This document shows, one piece after another, positions 53,153 through 62,834 of a stretch of 64,000 nucleotides of DNA; within the stretch, counting starts at the first letter, position 1, and every line of letters begins with the position of its first letter. The position numbers and the translations under genes were made by a program. The DNA is from an uncultured Cytophagales bacterium (lineage in GTDB: Bacteria; Bacteroidota; Bacteroidia; Cytophagales; Thermonemataceae), in assembly GCA_937911505.1 (NCBI GenBank), contig CALEMF010000091.1, positions 1 through 64,000 on the forward strand, written 5' to 3'. The notes below the pieces were generated by a model that saw only the letters and a program-made list of their open reading frames with translations, ran no database searches and was not told where the DNA came from.

Positions 53153-55762
53153 CTACAACTTCACACCAATCACCAAAATATCATCTCTTTGGTGAGCGCT
53201 TTCTTTGTGTTCGTCCAACACGCGCTCTAAAATCGCTTTTTGTTCGGCGAGCGGTTTATTTATATTATCAGAAATGACCTCTAGGAATTTCACAGCGCCT
53301 ATTTTTTGTCGATTCGCATCGTTCTGGTCTACGTAGCCATCTGTGCTCAAATAAAGTATGTCTCCCTTTTTAAGTAAAAGCTCTTTACTTGTAAATTGGG
53401 CGTCGTTGAGCTGTACCCCTCCTACCGATTTTCTATCCCCTTTTAGTTGGTCTATGATCTCTTCTGGCTGTCGAACGTAGTAAAGAGGGCGTTTAGCGCC
53501 TGCAAAGGTCACCTTTCTTGTTTGTTCATCTATTTTTTCCAACTTAATTAAAGCTACATCCATCCCATCGCGGTTACCAGTTTCTTCTTGCTTCAATACT
53601 TTCTGAATTTCTTCATCTAAGGTGTCCAGTATTTTGGCTGGATCACGTGTTTTTTTATTGAATACCAGCTTATCAAGTAAGGTATTCCCAATCATAGACA
53701 TAAAAGCACCAGGTACCCCATGCCCTGTACAGTCAACGGCAGCAAAATATATCTTATCATCTACCTCGTCGAGCCAGTAAAAATCGCCTGATACCACATC
53801 CTTTGGTCTGTACAGAATAAAGTGATCGGTAAAGACTTCCTCAAGAATTTTTCGATCAGGCAAGATAGCTTGTTGGATCGTGAGACCAGCATTGATACTT
53901 TCTTGAATGATACGATTACTATGTGACAGGTTTTGGTTGGCTTGTTGAAGAGATTCTTTTTGTGACTGTATCTCTTCTTGATTTTGTAAGAGTTCTTCGT
54001 TTCGCTCGGCAATTTCTTGCTTTTGCTGGTTGATCTTCCTGTTTTGTCTTTTGGTATTTAGTAAAGAGTAGCCTACAATGAGTAGAATGGCTGCAATACC
54101 TACAATCGCTGCAATAGAGAAAGTACGGTAGTTCCTTTCTTTCTCTAGCCGCTCCTCTTTTAATTTTTTATCCTTTTCGAGGAGTTCTATCCTTCTATTT
54201 CTTTCCTGTTGTTCTGCTTCTTTTTGTTTAAGCGCCAACGCCTGAATCTCCTTACTTTTTTGAAGTAGGGCAATTTCCTGTTGTTGCTTTTCTGCACGTG
54301 CCTTTTGTTGGGTAATCGCAAGCAGTTGGTTGATACGCTCTTGCTCTAGCTGTTGGTTTCTAAAGCGTTCATTTTGAAGCTCTTGATTTTTTCGAAGAAT
54401 AGTTAGTTCTTGTTCTTTTCGTTCTGCCTCTACAGCAAGCCTATTGAGCTCAGAAGCTTGGTATTCTTGCCTTGCGATAAGGGTTTTATAGTCATTTTCT
54501 TCTTTTTCTAGCTGAGCTTGTCTTGCAAGTAATTCCTGCTTCTTTTGCTCACGTTCTCTTTGTAGTTGCTCATTTAAGGTATTAAATTTCTTACGATAAA
54601 CCTCTGCTTTACTCGAGGCATTTTCTTGTTGGTAAATAAGACTCAACAACTTATAACTGGTAAGTAGCGAACTCTGTGCTTTATACCTTTCGCCTATTTC
54701 TATGGCTATATTCACATTAGTAAGGGCTTGAGAGTTATTACCGCTTACGTAGTAGTTACTCGCAATATAGTTGTAAGTATCAGCAAGTTTGGCAGGACTG
54801 TTCTTATCCTGTCGGATTTTTAGCGCCTCTTCAAAGTAGTTCTTAGCCTTATTATAGGCTTTTAGATTTGTATGTGCTACACCCGTATTGGTCAATAACA
54901 AGGCTTTTTGTTCTCCTTGTAGGCGTCCCTTGTTTTGGTTGTATACTGCTAATGATTTATAGAAAAACTCTATGGAGTTTTTTGTATTACCATTGCGCTT
55001 GTGTAGAAAGCCTAAATTATTATAGGTAGTAGAAAGCTCAATTACTCGCTTTTTTTGGCTTAGCTGCTGTGCAATTTCTTGGTTGATCTCAATGGCTGCT
55101 GCGTAGTTTTCACTATTGGTATACAATTCAGAAAGCTCATATCTTATTTGAAGTACTTTTTGGTCATCACCCCCTCCTTGGTATTGCATCAGTAAATCAT
55201 TGTAGAAGGTAATAGCTTCCTTATATTGACGCTGTTGTGTATGGCAAAAGGCTATACTTTCATATAAGGAAGTCAGTTCGCTTTTCTTACGATACCCCTC
55301 GTATATTTTTAAGGCTTTCTGATAATTATTGACAGCTAATCCATACAAGCCTTGCTTCTGGTACAAAGCGCCTAGAGCTTCGTATGCATTGGCAGTACGC
55401 CGGTTTTCTCCTAAACTTTCGAAGGTACGTATAGCGCTTACGTAGTATTTTAGAGCGTTATTGTAGCTTTCTTTATCTTTAGATAAGTAGCCTAAGATCA
55501 GGTTGCTTTCTGCTTTTCCCTTGGCATAGTTCACTTTCTCAGCGAGTGCCAATCCTTTACTTACATTAATAGCTGCTTTACTAGCATCTCCTAAATTATA
55601 ATAGGTCTGTGCTAGATCGTTATAGGTATCTACTTTTTCTTGGGCTTCTTTAGCCGCTAGCAACTTCTTTTCTAAGTCCTTTACAAGGTCTTGTGCATGT
55701 AAGAGATGACTCCATAATACAGCCATGCAACACAACATAACAAGTAAGTATTTTCTTAGCAT
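53153..55762 (-). CDS. Periplasmic TPR sensor with cytoplasmic SpoIIE-type phosphatase
   Basis: 869 residues: signal peptide (cut near HLLHAQ), about nine TPR-like repeats (30-390), a long Gln/Glu coiled coil (395-535), one membrane helix (about 545-565), a second coiled coil and a PP2C/SpoIIE phosphatase domain (about 620-869) with GDFYWLDE, AVDCTGHGVPGAFMS and LSTDGYVDQND, the metal-binding Asp residues. Such proteins relay an outside cue to anti-sigma-type switches. It is the last gene after a TonB receptor (18 bp) and an FN3 lipoprotein. Confidence 0.93.
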   Translation of the reverse strand: MLRKYLLVMLCCMAVLWSHLLHAQDLVKDLEKKLLAAKEAQEKVDTYNDLAQTYYNLGDASKAAINVSKGLALAEKVNYAKGKAESNLILGYLSKDKESYNNALKYYVSAIRTFESLGENRRTANAYEALGALYQKQGLYGLAVNNYQKALKIYEGYRKKSELTSLYESIAFCHTQQRQYKEAITFYNDLLMQYQGGGDDQKVLQIRYELSELYTNSENYAAAIEINQEIAQQLSQKKRVIELSTTYNNLGFLHKRNGNTKNSIEFFYKSLAVYNQNKGRLQGEQKALLLTNTGVAHTNLKAYNKAKNYFEEALKIRQDKNSPAKLADTYNYIASNYYVSGNNSQALTNVNIAIEIGERYKAQSSLLTSYKLLSLIYQQENASSKAEVYRKKFNTLNEQLQREREQKKQELLARQAQLEKEENDYKTLIARQEYQASELNRLAVEAERKEQELTILRKNQELQNERFRNQQLEQERINQLLAITQQKARAEKQQQEIALLQKSKEIQALALKQKEAEQQERNRRIELLEKDKKLKEERLEKERNYRTFSIAAIVGIAAILLIVGYSLLNTKRQNRKINQQKQEIAERNEELLQNQEEIQSQKESLQQANQNLSHSNRIIQESINAGLTIQQAILPDRKILEEVFTDHFILYRPKDVVSGDFYWLDEVDDKIYFAAVDCTGHGVPGAFMSMIGNTLLDKLVFNKKTRDPAKILDTLDEEIQKVLKQEETGNRDGMDVALIKLEKIDEQTRKVTFAGAKRPLYYVRQPEEIIDQLKGDRKSVGGVQLNDAQFTSKELLLKKGDILYLSTDGYVDQNDANRQKIGAVKFLEVISDNINKPLAEQKAILERVLDEHKESAHQRDDILVIGVKL

Positions 55763-55780
55763 GGTTTTCTAATTTATGGC

Positions 55781-57832
55781 TTAAAGCTCAACATTGACAC
55801 CTATAAGGTATAAACCTTGATTGGTATCTCCAAAGGGATAAGCCGTTATTTTAGTATTAAGTATGTTTCTTGCGTTAAGATAAACAGTGTTATTACGCCA
55901 CAATCTATAGGAAACTTTAGCGTTCGTTGTGAGCTGTCCGTTCGTTTGAAAGTCAGCATAACGATTGACAAATTGCTGCCCTCCCAAAAAATAAGCATCT
56001 AGGTAGGCATTGAGGCGGCTGTTGTAGAACTGATAACTTACATAGCCTCCCCCCCAAAAAGTAGGTGCTAGCTCACTCTCATCTTCAGCAGGGGCATCTT
56101 GAAGGCTTGTATGCTGTATTGTACCCCATACACCTGCATTGATATTCACTGTATTGAATTCAAGATGTGCCGTTAGCCCCAGTTGATTCACTTTTACTTC
56201 GCTATTATTGGTAGTAATCGTACTGATCGTAGTTTGAGGAACCGTAGCATTAATAATACGATGGTAAAAGCTCGTTAAGTCTAAGAAAAAGCGCTGTGCA
56301 AGACGCGTTCTATAGCCTGCTTCCAGCGTACTACTGCGTTGAGGCTCAAGCGAAGTATTGACAGTGTAGGTCAATTGCCTGTCGTCGCCTACGGGTACAG
56401 TTCCATCTGCAAAAACTTGGTATAAGAAAGGACGTTGATAGCCATTGGCATACGACAAGCGCAATAATTGTTGATCATTCAATTCGTAAGTACCTCCTAG
56501 CAAATAAGAAACTAAAGAACCTGAAAAATCATCGAAATATTGATCGATACGTATGCCTGCTTCTACCCGAATCTTTTCTTCCAAACGTAAATCCAATAAA
56601 GTAGAAGCCCCATAATTGGTAAGGGTTTCTCTTTCTCCAAATAATCGGTTGCCACCCCCCTCAATTTCACTGTCATCCATACTTACGCGATTGTAGTACA
56701 GACCTGGCCTAATGCGCAGTTGAGGTACTTGTTCCAAGATTAGGGTATAACCCAAAGAAGCATTTACCTGCTCGTTATCAAATTGGAAACCCTCATAGCC
56801 TTCAGCGAGATTTTGATCACCTGACTGATAAGCCGCTTCTACCTCCCATTGATAAGCCTTGGCCGAGAGTTGTACTCGGCTATTCTGTGTAGACCGTTGT
56901 ACAGAAGAAAACCGTCCTGCATCAGGTGAAATATGCTGCACATCATTGTCCTGAAAGAAAGTACCCAAGGTTACCTCTATGTCTTCATTCATGGTGTAGG
57001 TGATGGTACTATTTATACCGTATCCATTGCGCGCTCTTTCAGTAAAGGGATTGGTCTCTTCAGCCGTTGCATCAAAAAATAACAGTGAGTCAGCCGCAAT
57101 TTGCCTGTTCTCATCTAAAAGATATACGTCCGTCTCAAAACGTTTTAACGTGCGGTAGTTACCTGATAATCGTACTTTAAGTTTGTCTTGAATACCAAAA
57201 CTTAACGAAGCCATTTGGATTAACGACTCGTTTGTCCCTCCTTGTACATCAGCCATTACTTGTAGATTATTTTCATCTACTTCCTTTGTAAAAATATGGA
57301 TAATCCCTGACGAGGCATTCTGTCCATACTGCATGCCCGCCGCACCACTGACCACCTCTATTTTCTCTATGTCATGAAGTCCAATCCCTAACGATTCCCA
57401 CTGAATCTCTCCATCGAGGGCATTGTTCATAGGAATGTTATTCACGAGTAACAAGGTAGCATTACTCTGAATATCACGTAAGCCACTCTGACTATTTGTA
57501 TAAGGACTATTTCTGATGTAAACTTCATAGTTGCCATTTTGCATTTGGCGTGCAATGACATTAGGCGCTAAGCGTAGCGCCTCTGGAATACTGATTACAC
57601 CAGAGGCAGCAATCTGCTCAGCAGTAATAATATGTACAGATAACGGAACCTGATAGGGTACTTCTTCTTCTAAAGAAGCCGTGTAGGACAAGGCTTTTTT
57701 ATTACCCTCTACCTCTAGGTTAAGAATGTCTTGCTCCACAGTTAAGATTAAAGGGACTTGAGAGGTATCTTTTTGTGCGATAGCTGCTCCTAGCTTTATG
57801 AGTAGTAGGCCCGTGTAAATGTATTTCTTCAT
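55781..57832 (-). CDS. TonB-dependent outer-membrane receptor
   Basis: 683 residues from ATG 57832 (MKKYIYTGLLL); an upstream ATG at 57877 adds 15 non-signal residues. Signal peptide, then a plug domain (about 55-190: VHIITAEQIAASGVISIPEALRL ... GMQYGQNASSGIIHIFTKE) and a 22-strand barrel with a terminal GVNVEL strand. No N-terminal carboxypeptidase-like domain or SusD partner, so it is not a polysaccharide locus. The ligand is unknown; vitamin, siderophore or peptide uptake, or signalling. Confidence 0.92.
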   Translation of the reverse strand: MKKYIYTGLLLIKLGAAIAQKDTSQVPLILTVEQDILNLEVEGNKKALSYTASLEEEVPYQVPLSVHIITAEQIAASGVISIPEALRLAPNVIARQMQNGNYEVYIRNSPYTNSQSGLRDIQSNATLLLVNNIPMNNALDGEIQWESLGIGLHDIEKIEVVSGAAGMQYGQNASSGIIHIFTKEVDENNLQVMADVQGGTNESLIQMASLSFGIQDKLKVRLSGNYRTLKRFETDVYLLDENRQIAADSLLFFDATAEETNPFTERARNGYGINSTITYTMNEDIEVTLGTFFQDNDVQHISPDAGRFSSVQRSTQNSRVQLSAKAYQWEVEAAYQSGDQNLAEGYEGFQFDNEQVNASLGYTLILEQVPQLRIRPGLYYNRVSMDDSEIEGGGNRLFGERETLTNYGASTLLDLRLEEKIRVEAGIRIDQYFDDFSGSLVSYLLGGTYELNDQQLLRLSYANGYQRPFLYQVFADGTVPVGDDRQLTYTVNTSLEPQRSSTLEAGYRTRLAQRFFLDLTSFYHRIINATVPQTTISTITTNNSEVKVNQLGLTAHLEFNTVNINAGVWGTIQHTSLQDAPAEDESELAPTFWGGGYVSYQFYNSRLNAYLDAYFLGGQQFVNRYADFQTNGQLTTNAKVSYRLWRNNTVYLNARNILNTKITAYPFGDTNQGLYLIGVNVEL

Positions 57833-57932
57833 GTAAACTTTAAATTTAGAAGTCGCAGCCTTGGAAGGTGAACTCAAGAGAATAAAAGCCTCTTTGTTCC
57901 ACGGCTATTTCTTCCTCGTTGTTGTCGAAAAG

Positions 57933-59198
57933 CTAGACTTCTCTTTCTGATTTGGCAGAATTGAGACGTATTTCTTCTTCAACAATATTATGCTCTGGCA
58001 AAAAAGGTCTAGGTTCATCGATAATAGAACCAAATACTAAAAGGGCTACATCTGGATCGAACAAGGCATAAGGGCTCAGGAAATCATCGTAGCCAAATTG
58101 GCTATATAGATCACCATTCTGATCTCTCGCTTCGACAATATCGCCTCTATCGTTGTATGCGTAAGTATAAGATTCTATCAAATTAGTCTGTAGCAAATCA
58201 CTAAAGGCCGACCACTGTACAAGCCGATCGCCTGCATAAGTAAAGCGCCAAACACGTTGAAGTCCCTCCGTTGGAACAGTGTACCTAATAGCACTTACTC
58301 TACCATTCTGATAAGCATAATTGTAAACGCGTAATACATTACTCTCATCATCTATTAGTTGTGCGTTGGTAATATTACCGCTACCATTGTAAGAGATATT
58401 CCAAGTGGTATTGTTGAAGTCTGGTGTACCAAAATCGCCCTCGTTCCGAATAGTAGCTAATTGCCCTCTTGAACCATAGGTAAAAATCTGGCTACCACCC
58501 AAAGTATTGAAGTCAATACGACCTACCTTGCAAGAAGGGGTAATAAGCGGGGTTACTTCAAGTGTATTAGAATATTCAGAAACGATCTCTAAGCGCTTTG
58601 ACCTTAACCGAACGTAGTAAGTTTCTCTAAAGTCAAGCCCATTGATTTCTGTATCGCCTCCTAATACCTCTCTGCCATCATAATCAGTAAGTATGTTCTC
58701 AAAGGCTGCATCGGTGGCTACGTCTACTAAATAACTAGTAGCATCAGTTACTTCCTCCCAGTTAGTGGTAAAACGAATCGCTGTGCGATCAGTAACATTA
58801 GTGATAAAAGGGGCTGCTATGAAGTTTTGAGTAGTGGCTTCAATAACATTAGAATTATCGGAAATGTTATTCTCTCTTCTAGAGCGTACACGGTAGTAAT
58901 AAGTTCTATTTACTTCTACCCCTACTACCAAGAAAGCTGTCCCTTCTACTACACGTGCTTGATAGCTTTCTACATAATCATTGAAGTTGGGGCTTTCAGA
59001 GACATCTAGTAGATAGTCAACAGCCCCTTCTACTGGCTCCCAGCGGGCTATAAAGCTTGTAGCACCTACCTCAATAGCCTCTAAGGCAACAGGGCTGGGC
59101 TTAATGAAATCTTGCCTTGCATCTTGACAAGATAGCATTGTCAACCACATAATGGAGAAGAAAACGATGCGTCGACTTGTTTTATGAATAGTGTGCAT
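57933..59198 (-). CDS. FN3-domain surface lipoprotein
   Basis: 421 residues. The lipoprotein signal ends LTMLSC (Cys24); then two fibronectin-III domains (about 33-125 and 128-215: ARWEPVEGAVDYLLDVSESP and TTNWEEVTDATSYLVDVATDA). The C-terminal half has YD/RHS-like strands (YAYQNGRVSAIRY, YTYAYNDRGDIVEARDQNGDLY), a pattern of carbohydrate- or surface-binding repeats. It is 100 bp ahead of the TonB receptor, the likely outer-surface partner. Confidence 0.85.
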   Translation of the reverse strand: MHTIHKTSRRIVFFSIMWLTMLSCQDARQDFIKPSPVALEAIEVGATSFIARWEPVEGAVDYLLDVSESPNFNDYVESYQARVVEGTAFLVVGVEVNRTYYYRVRSRRENNISDNSNVIEATTQNFIAAPFITNVTDRTAIRFTTNWEEVTDATSYLVDVATDAAFENILTDYDGREVLGGDTEINGLDFRETYYVRLRSKRLEIVSEYSNTLEVTPLITPSCKVGRIDFNTLGGSQIFTYGSRGQLATIRNEGDFGTPDFNNTTWNISYNGSGNITNAQLIDDESNVLRVYNYAYQNGRVSAIRYTVPTEGLQRVWRFTYAGDRLVQWSAFSDLLQTNLIESYTYAYNDRGDIVEARDQNGDLYSQFGYDDFLSPYALFDPDVALLVFGSIIDEPRPFLPEHNIVEEEIRLNSAKSEREV

Positions 59199-59466
59199 AA
59201 TTTTATTTAGTTTTCATTATATCCTCTCAGATTCCTTAGGAGTAACTCATAAAGCTGATAAAATGAGCAAGAAATTCTTATTTCTACGCAAAATTACATT
59301 AAAATATGAATTATGTGTACCTCCATCAAAAAATTATCGCTAAAAGTTTACTAAAAACTTAGCCATAAATATTATAGATAAAGGCATTTTTCAACTTATT
59401 GATAAATCACTACATCTGAGGGTGATACAAAGAATAACCATAATAATCGAAGATAAAATGAGATAG

Positions 59467-61101
59467 TTAAGATTTAAGATTACGAATTTCTTTTTTGAGT
59501 TGCTCTACTTTTTTACGATAATCGTCAATTTCACTTTCTTGTTGTTTACTAAAATCGGTGGCGCGCTCTTGTATACGCTTCATCAAGTCAATGGTCTTTA
59601 CACGACTTTTATCTGTACTTACCTGTCGGCTTACGTCTCTTGTAAGAATCGCTACACCAATGATATTGTCACGATCGTAAATAGGGCTCAAGGCCACTTC
59701 AATAAAACGATTTTGGATTTGATCGATCGTATTAACTACTTCCCCCTTCAAAGCCTTGTCACAAACTGCTTTCCAGTGAGGAATCTGCTCTGGCGGAATC
59801 AGGGTGAAGACGTTACAACCTATGTCGATCCCCTTATCGCCATATTGGTCTTGTAAAAGTTTATTAATGAGTGTAATGTTATAATCTTTATCGATCGCCA
59901 TTATGCCATCGCTCGCATTGTCAATCACAGAACGCACCCTTGCTTCTCTCGTAGTCAATTCTTCATTCTTATCGAGCAGTTCTTTTTGCAACAAACGAAG
60001 TTCCTCTAGGCTTATTTTTAGTTTACGCTCTCGGTCTTTAAGCGCCTTGGTACGGGCTTCTAGTTCGCTGATGAGTTTTTGCTTCACTCGCTCATTTTCT
60101 TTGAACTTTGTTACATTTTGTGCAAAAATCGCCACGCCAATTACCACACCATCTTGGCTGTAGATAGGATTATAGTGTAGTTCAAAAAAAGCCTCCTCTA
60201 TTTGCTCATCAACCGTAAACTTATTGCCTTCTAAAGCTTTATCGACATACTTTTTGCGCTGTGCCACGAGGGCTTCAGGGATGAGCCGTAAGTAATTCAT
60301 ACCTCTTTGTACAGATAACCCCTTGGCCTCATAATACGCTTGGAAGGGCCGGTTCATACTTAATATCTTGTATTTGAAGTCTACAGAAACCATGGCGTCG
60401 TCTAGGTTATCAATCAGTGCCACGAGATTGGCTTCTTTATCTCTTAATTCTTCTTGTAACACAAGCATTTCATCTTGCGTAGCTTGTAACTCTTCTAGGT
60501 TCTGCCTCAGTTCTTCTTCTTGCGCTTTTAACTCTTCATTGTGTTGCTGTATTTCTTCTAAGAGATTACTTGGGTGAGTCGCAGCCCATCTTTTTACCAA
60601 AACGACGACTTGTTGTTGTGTAGGATAGAAAATCACTTCTTCAAAAGGGTGCTGCTCTGAGGGAGTTATAGTGAGCGTCGTTGTTTGACCATCAAAAGCT
60701 TCTTGCAAGGCGTCGCGCCAGTCTCCTAGAAAGGTGGTTGGTAGAAGCGCCAGTATATTCTTGTGTAAAGCAATGTGTGAGGCATAATGGCGTTGGAAAC
60801 ACTCATTCCACAACAACACCTGCCAATGACGATCAATAACGACGATGGCATCTTCTGAGAGATTCATCCAAGCGGTAAAGCGCTTTAGCTGTGCTTTTGA
60901 TTTACTTCTTTGTTGTAAAAACAAAAAATAAGCATAAGCAATCAGCAGTAGTGGGAGTAATACTTGCCAAATTTGATAAAGTCTGGTATAAAAAGGACGC
61001 GTTTCAAGCCAAGCCTCTCCTACAATAGTAAAACCTATTTGTACAACCAGTACAAATAAAATTATCGAAAAAATATAATTCCACTTACTTAGATTCATCA
61101 T
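59467..61101 (-). CDS. Membrane-anchored three-PAS sensor without output domain
   Basis: 544 residues: two membrane helices (about 7-27 and 42-62), then three PAS-like domains (about 75-165, 225-335 and 385-495) joined by strong Glu/Gln coiled coils (NEELKAQEEELRQNLEELQATQDEM, LEARTKALKDRERKLKISL). It ends in another coiled coil with no kinase, GGDEF or DNA-binding domain. It likely relays redox or ligand state by protein contact, for example to a kinase or phosphatase encoded elsewhere. The 268-bp gap to the FN3 gene holds nothing recognisable. Confidence 0.85.
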   Translation of the reverse strand: MMNLSKWNYIFSIILFVLVVQIGFTIVGEAWLETRPFYTRLYQIWQVLLPLLLIAYAYFLFLQQRSKSKAQLKRFTAWMNLSEDAIVVIDRHWQVLLWNECFQRHYASHIALHKNILALLPTTFLGDWRDALQEAFDGQTTTLTITPSEQHPFEEVIFYPTQQQVVVLVKRWAATHPSNLLEEIQQHNEELKAQEEELRQNLEELQATQDEMLVLQEELRDKEANLVALIDNLDDAMVSVDFKYKILSMNRPFQAYYEAKGLSVQRGMNYLRLIPEALVAQRKKYVDKALEGNKFTVDEQIEEAFFELHYNPIYSQDGVVIGVAIFAQNVTKFKENERVKQKLISELEARTKALKDRERKLKISLEELRLLQKELLDKNEELTTREARVRSVIDNASDGIMAIDKDYNITLINKLLQDQYGDKGIDIGCNVFTLIPPEQIPHWKAVCDKALKGEVVNTIDQIQNRFIEVALSPIYDRDNIIGVAILTRDVSRQVSTDKSRVKTIDLMKRIQERATDFSKQQESEIDDYRKKVEQLKKEIRNLKS

Positions 61102-61257
61102 TATACCTAAAAAATGAACAAGGCAAAGGTATATCTAGGTTCACTGCGTTTACCATTCTTTGTTAAACGTATCAATCTATAGAAATGATACATCTTATTA
61201 GTAATAATTTGTAAATTATAATAACGAATTAATTAATAGAAACGTCATTAAACTACT

Positions 61258-61265
61258 TATCTTTG
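61258..61265 (+). promoter_or_regulatory. -7 box upstream of the BamA-like gene
   Basis: TATCTTTG, 49 bp before the start codon. No TTG lies at the expected -33 spacing, so it is a weaker match than the two other promoters. Confidence 0.5.
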
Positions 61266-61314
61266 TGATTAACTTTATTCCCACCAGTCAAGTGCAGTAG
61301 GAACGGGTTTATTT

Positions 61315-62766
61315 ATGAAATTAAAAAACATCATTATAGGTACAGCTTACCTACTTCTTGTCAACTTGCCATTGTTAGCCTTTCAACAAACAGGCTTTAG
61401 CAATGTGGAAGAAACCTATCTTCCTGATTCTATTCCCTACATCATTGTTGATAAAATTTCCTTTGTGGGGAATAAAAAAACGAAGGAGGTTATTTTAAGA
61501 AGAGAGTTAGGGATTAAAAAAAATGATACACTCCTTACAGATGACTTACGTGAGCGTTTATTATTAGAAAAAAATAAGATTTTCAATACTGATTTATTTA
61601 TCACAGTAGATGTACAGTTAGCCATCACAACGCCCTCTCCTTACTATGAGATAAAATTTCTGCTCAAAGAGCGTTGGTATCTATTTCCAGTGATTGTTTT
61701 TGAGCTAGCCGATCGGAACTTTAACGAGTGGTGGCGCGATAGAGGAGCAGATCTGAGTCGTACAAACTACGGCATACGCTTCGTTAAGCGAAATGTACGT
61801 GGGAGAAACGAAACCGTGGAAGCCTTGATACAGCGAGGCTTTACGGAGAAGTATGAGTTCTTTTACACCTTCCCTTATCTTGATAAAAAGCAACTCTATG
61901 GCTTGGAGTATAAAATTTCTTACTCAGAAGAAAAAGCCATTGCTTTTCGTACCTTCGACAATGTGCTCGACTTTGTTCCTCGCTCTGAAGATGTCTTACG
62001 TGAACGCTTCTATACGTCGATCCGTTTGAGGCGACGAGATGGCTTTTATAAGTTCCACTTTTTAGAACTACGCTATGAAAATAACAGTATCGCTGATACT
62101 ATTGCTCGGCTAAATCCCAATTACTACTTAGATGGGAAGCAAACACAGCAGTTTTTACGCGCTAAGTATGAGTTTCTTTATGATCGTAGAGACGTTACCT
62201 ACTACCCTTTAAAAGGGCACTTTGCGCGGTTTTCCTCCACCAAGTTCGGTGTGTTTTCTAGGTCTGATATTGATATGCTGACTTTTACGGCCGAGTATGA
62301 TCATTACTTCCCTGTAACCCAAAAACTATTTGGAGAGGTAGGTTTTACAGGTAGATTACTTTTTCAAAACAAGCAACCTTATGCACAAGCGCAGGGGCTT
62401 GGCTATGGAGATAACTTCATCAGAGGGTACCAATTCTATGTCATTGATGGGCAACATTACGTATTAGGACAAGGAGCCCTAAAGTGGGAGTTACTGAATT
62501 TACGTAAGACGCTCCGTTTTATTCCCATCAAAGAGTTCCAAACGGTTCCACTGGCCGTATACTTCAGAATGTATGCGGATGCTGGTTACATTGAGGATAA
62601 TATCTTCCAAGAGGTCACTAATAACCAGCTAGCCAACCAATGGCTATACGGAGCCGGTATGGGGCTTGATATTGTCTCTTTCTACAATTTAGTCATACAG
62701 CTTGATTTCGGTATCAATGCCTTAGCCGAAACTGGTTTCTTTGTTAATATCAGTGGCACTTTCTAG
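61315..62766 (+). CDS. BamA/TamA-superfamily outer-membrane protein (short, one POTRA)
   Basis: 483 residues. Signal peptide, one POTRA-like domain (about 42-125: IIVDKISFVGNKKTKEVILRRELGI), and a barrel with the lid-loop motif GYGDNFIRGYQFY. The final strand ends FFVNISGTF, an outer-membrane insertion end. Full BamA has five POTRA repeats and about 800 residues, so this is a short Omp85 relative seen in Bacteroidota, perhaps a patatin-less translocator. Substrate unknown. Confidence 0.88.
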   Translation: MKLKNIIIGTAYLLLVNLPLLAFQQTGFSNVEETYLPDSIPYIIVDKISFVGNKKTKEVILRRELGIKKNDTLLTDDLRERLLLEKNKIFNTDLFITVDVQLAITTPSPYYEIKFLLKERWYLFPVIVFELADRNFNEWWRDRGADLSRTNYGIRFVKRNVRGRNETVEALIQRGFTEKYEFFYTFPYLDKKQLYGLEYKISYSEEKAIAFRTFDNVLDFVPRSEDVLRERFYTSIRLRRRDGFYKFHFLELRYENNSIADTIARLNPNYYLDGKQTQQFLRAKYEFLYDRRDVTYYPLKGHFARFSSTKFGVFSRSDIDMLTFTAEYDHYFPVTQKLFGEVGFTGRLLFQNKQPYAQAQGLGYGDNFIRGYQFYVIDGQHYVLGQGALKWELLNLRKTLRFIPIKEFQTVPLAVYFRMYADAGYIEDNIFQEVTNNQLANQWLYGAGMGLDIVSFYNLVIQLDFGINALAETGFFVNISGTF

Positions 62767-62771
62767 GTAAG

Positions 62772-62802
62772 TTGTTACTATACTGCTTCCTTCGTATCTT
62801 TG
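62772..62802 (+). promoter_or_regulatory. Promoter of the M28 peptidase gene
   Basis: TTG (62772-62774), a 20-nt spacer and TATCTTTG (62795-62802), identical spacing to the promoter at 50356. The start codon is 32 bp further on. Confidence 0.78.
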
Positions 62803-62834
62803 AGTAAATACTTTTCAGTTGACTTCTTTCTCCT

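Noticed and set aside
55781..57832. SusC-type polysaccharide utilisation locus
   Set aside because: There is no SusD-like lipoprotein, no N-terminal carboxypeptidase-like domain and no glycoside hydrolase nearby.
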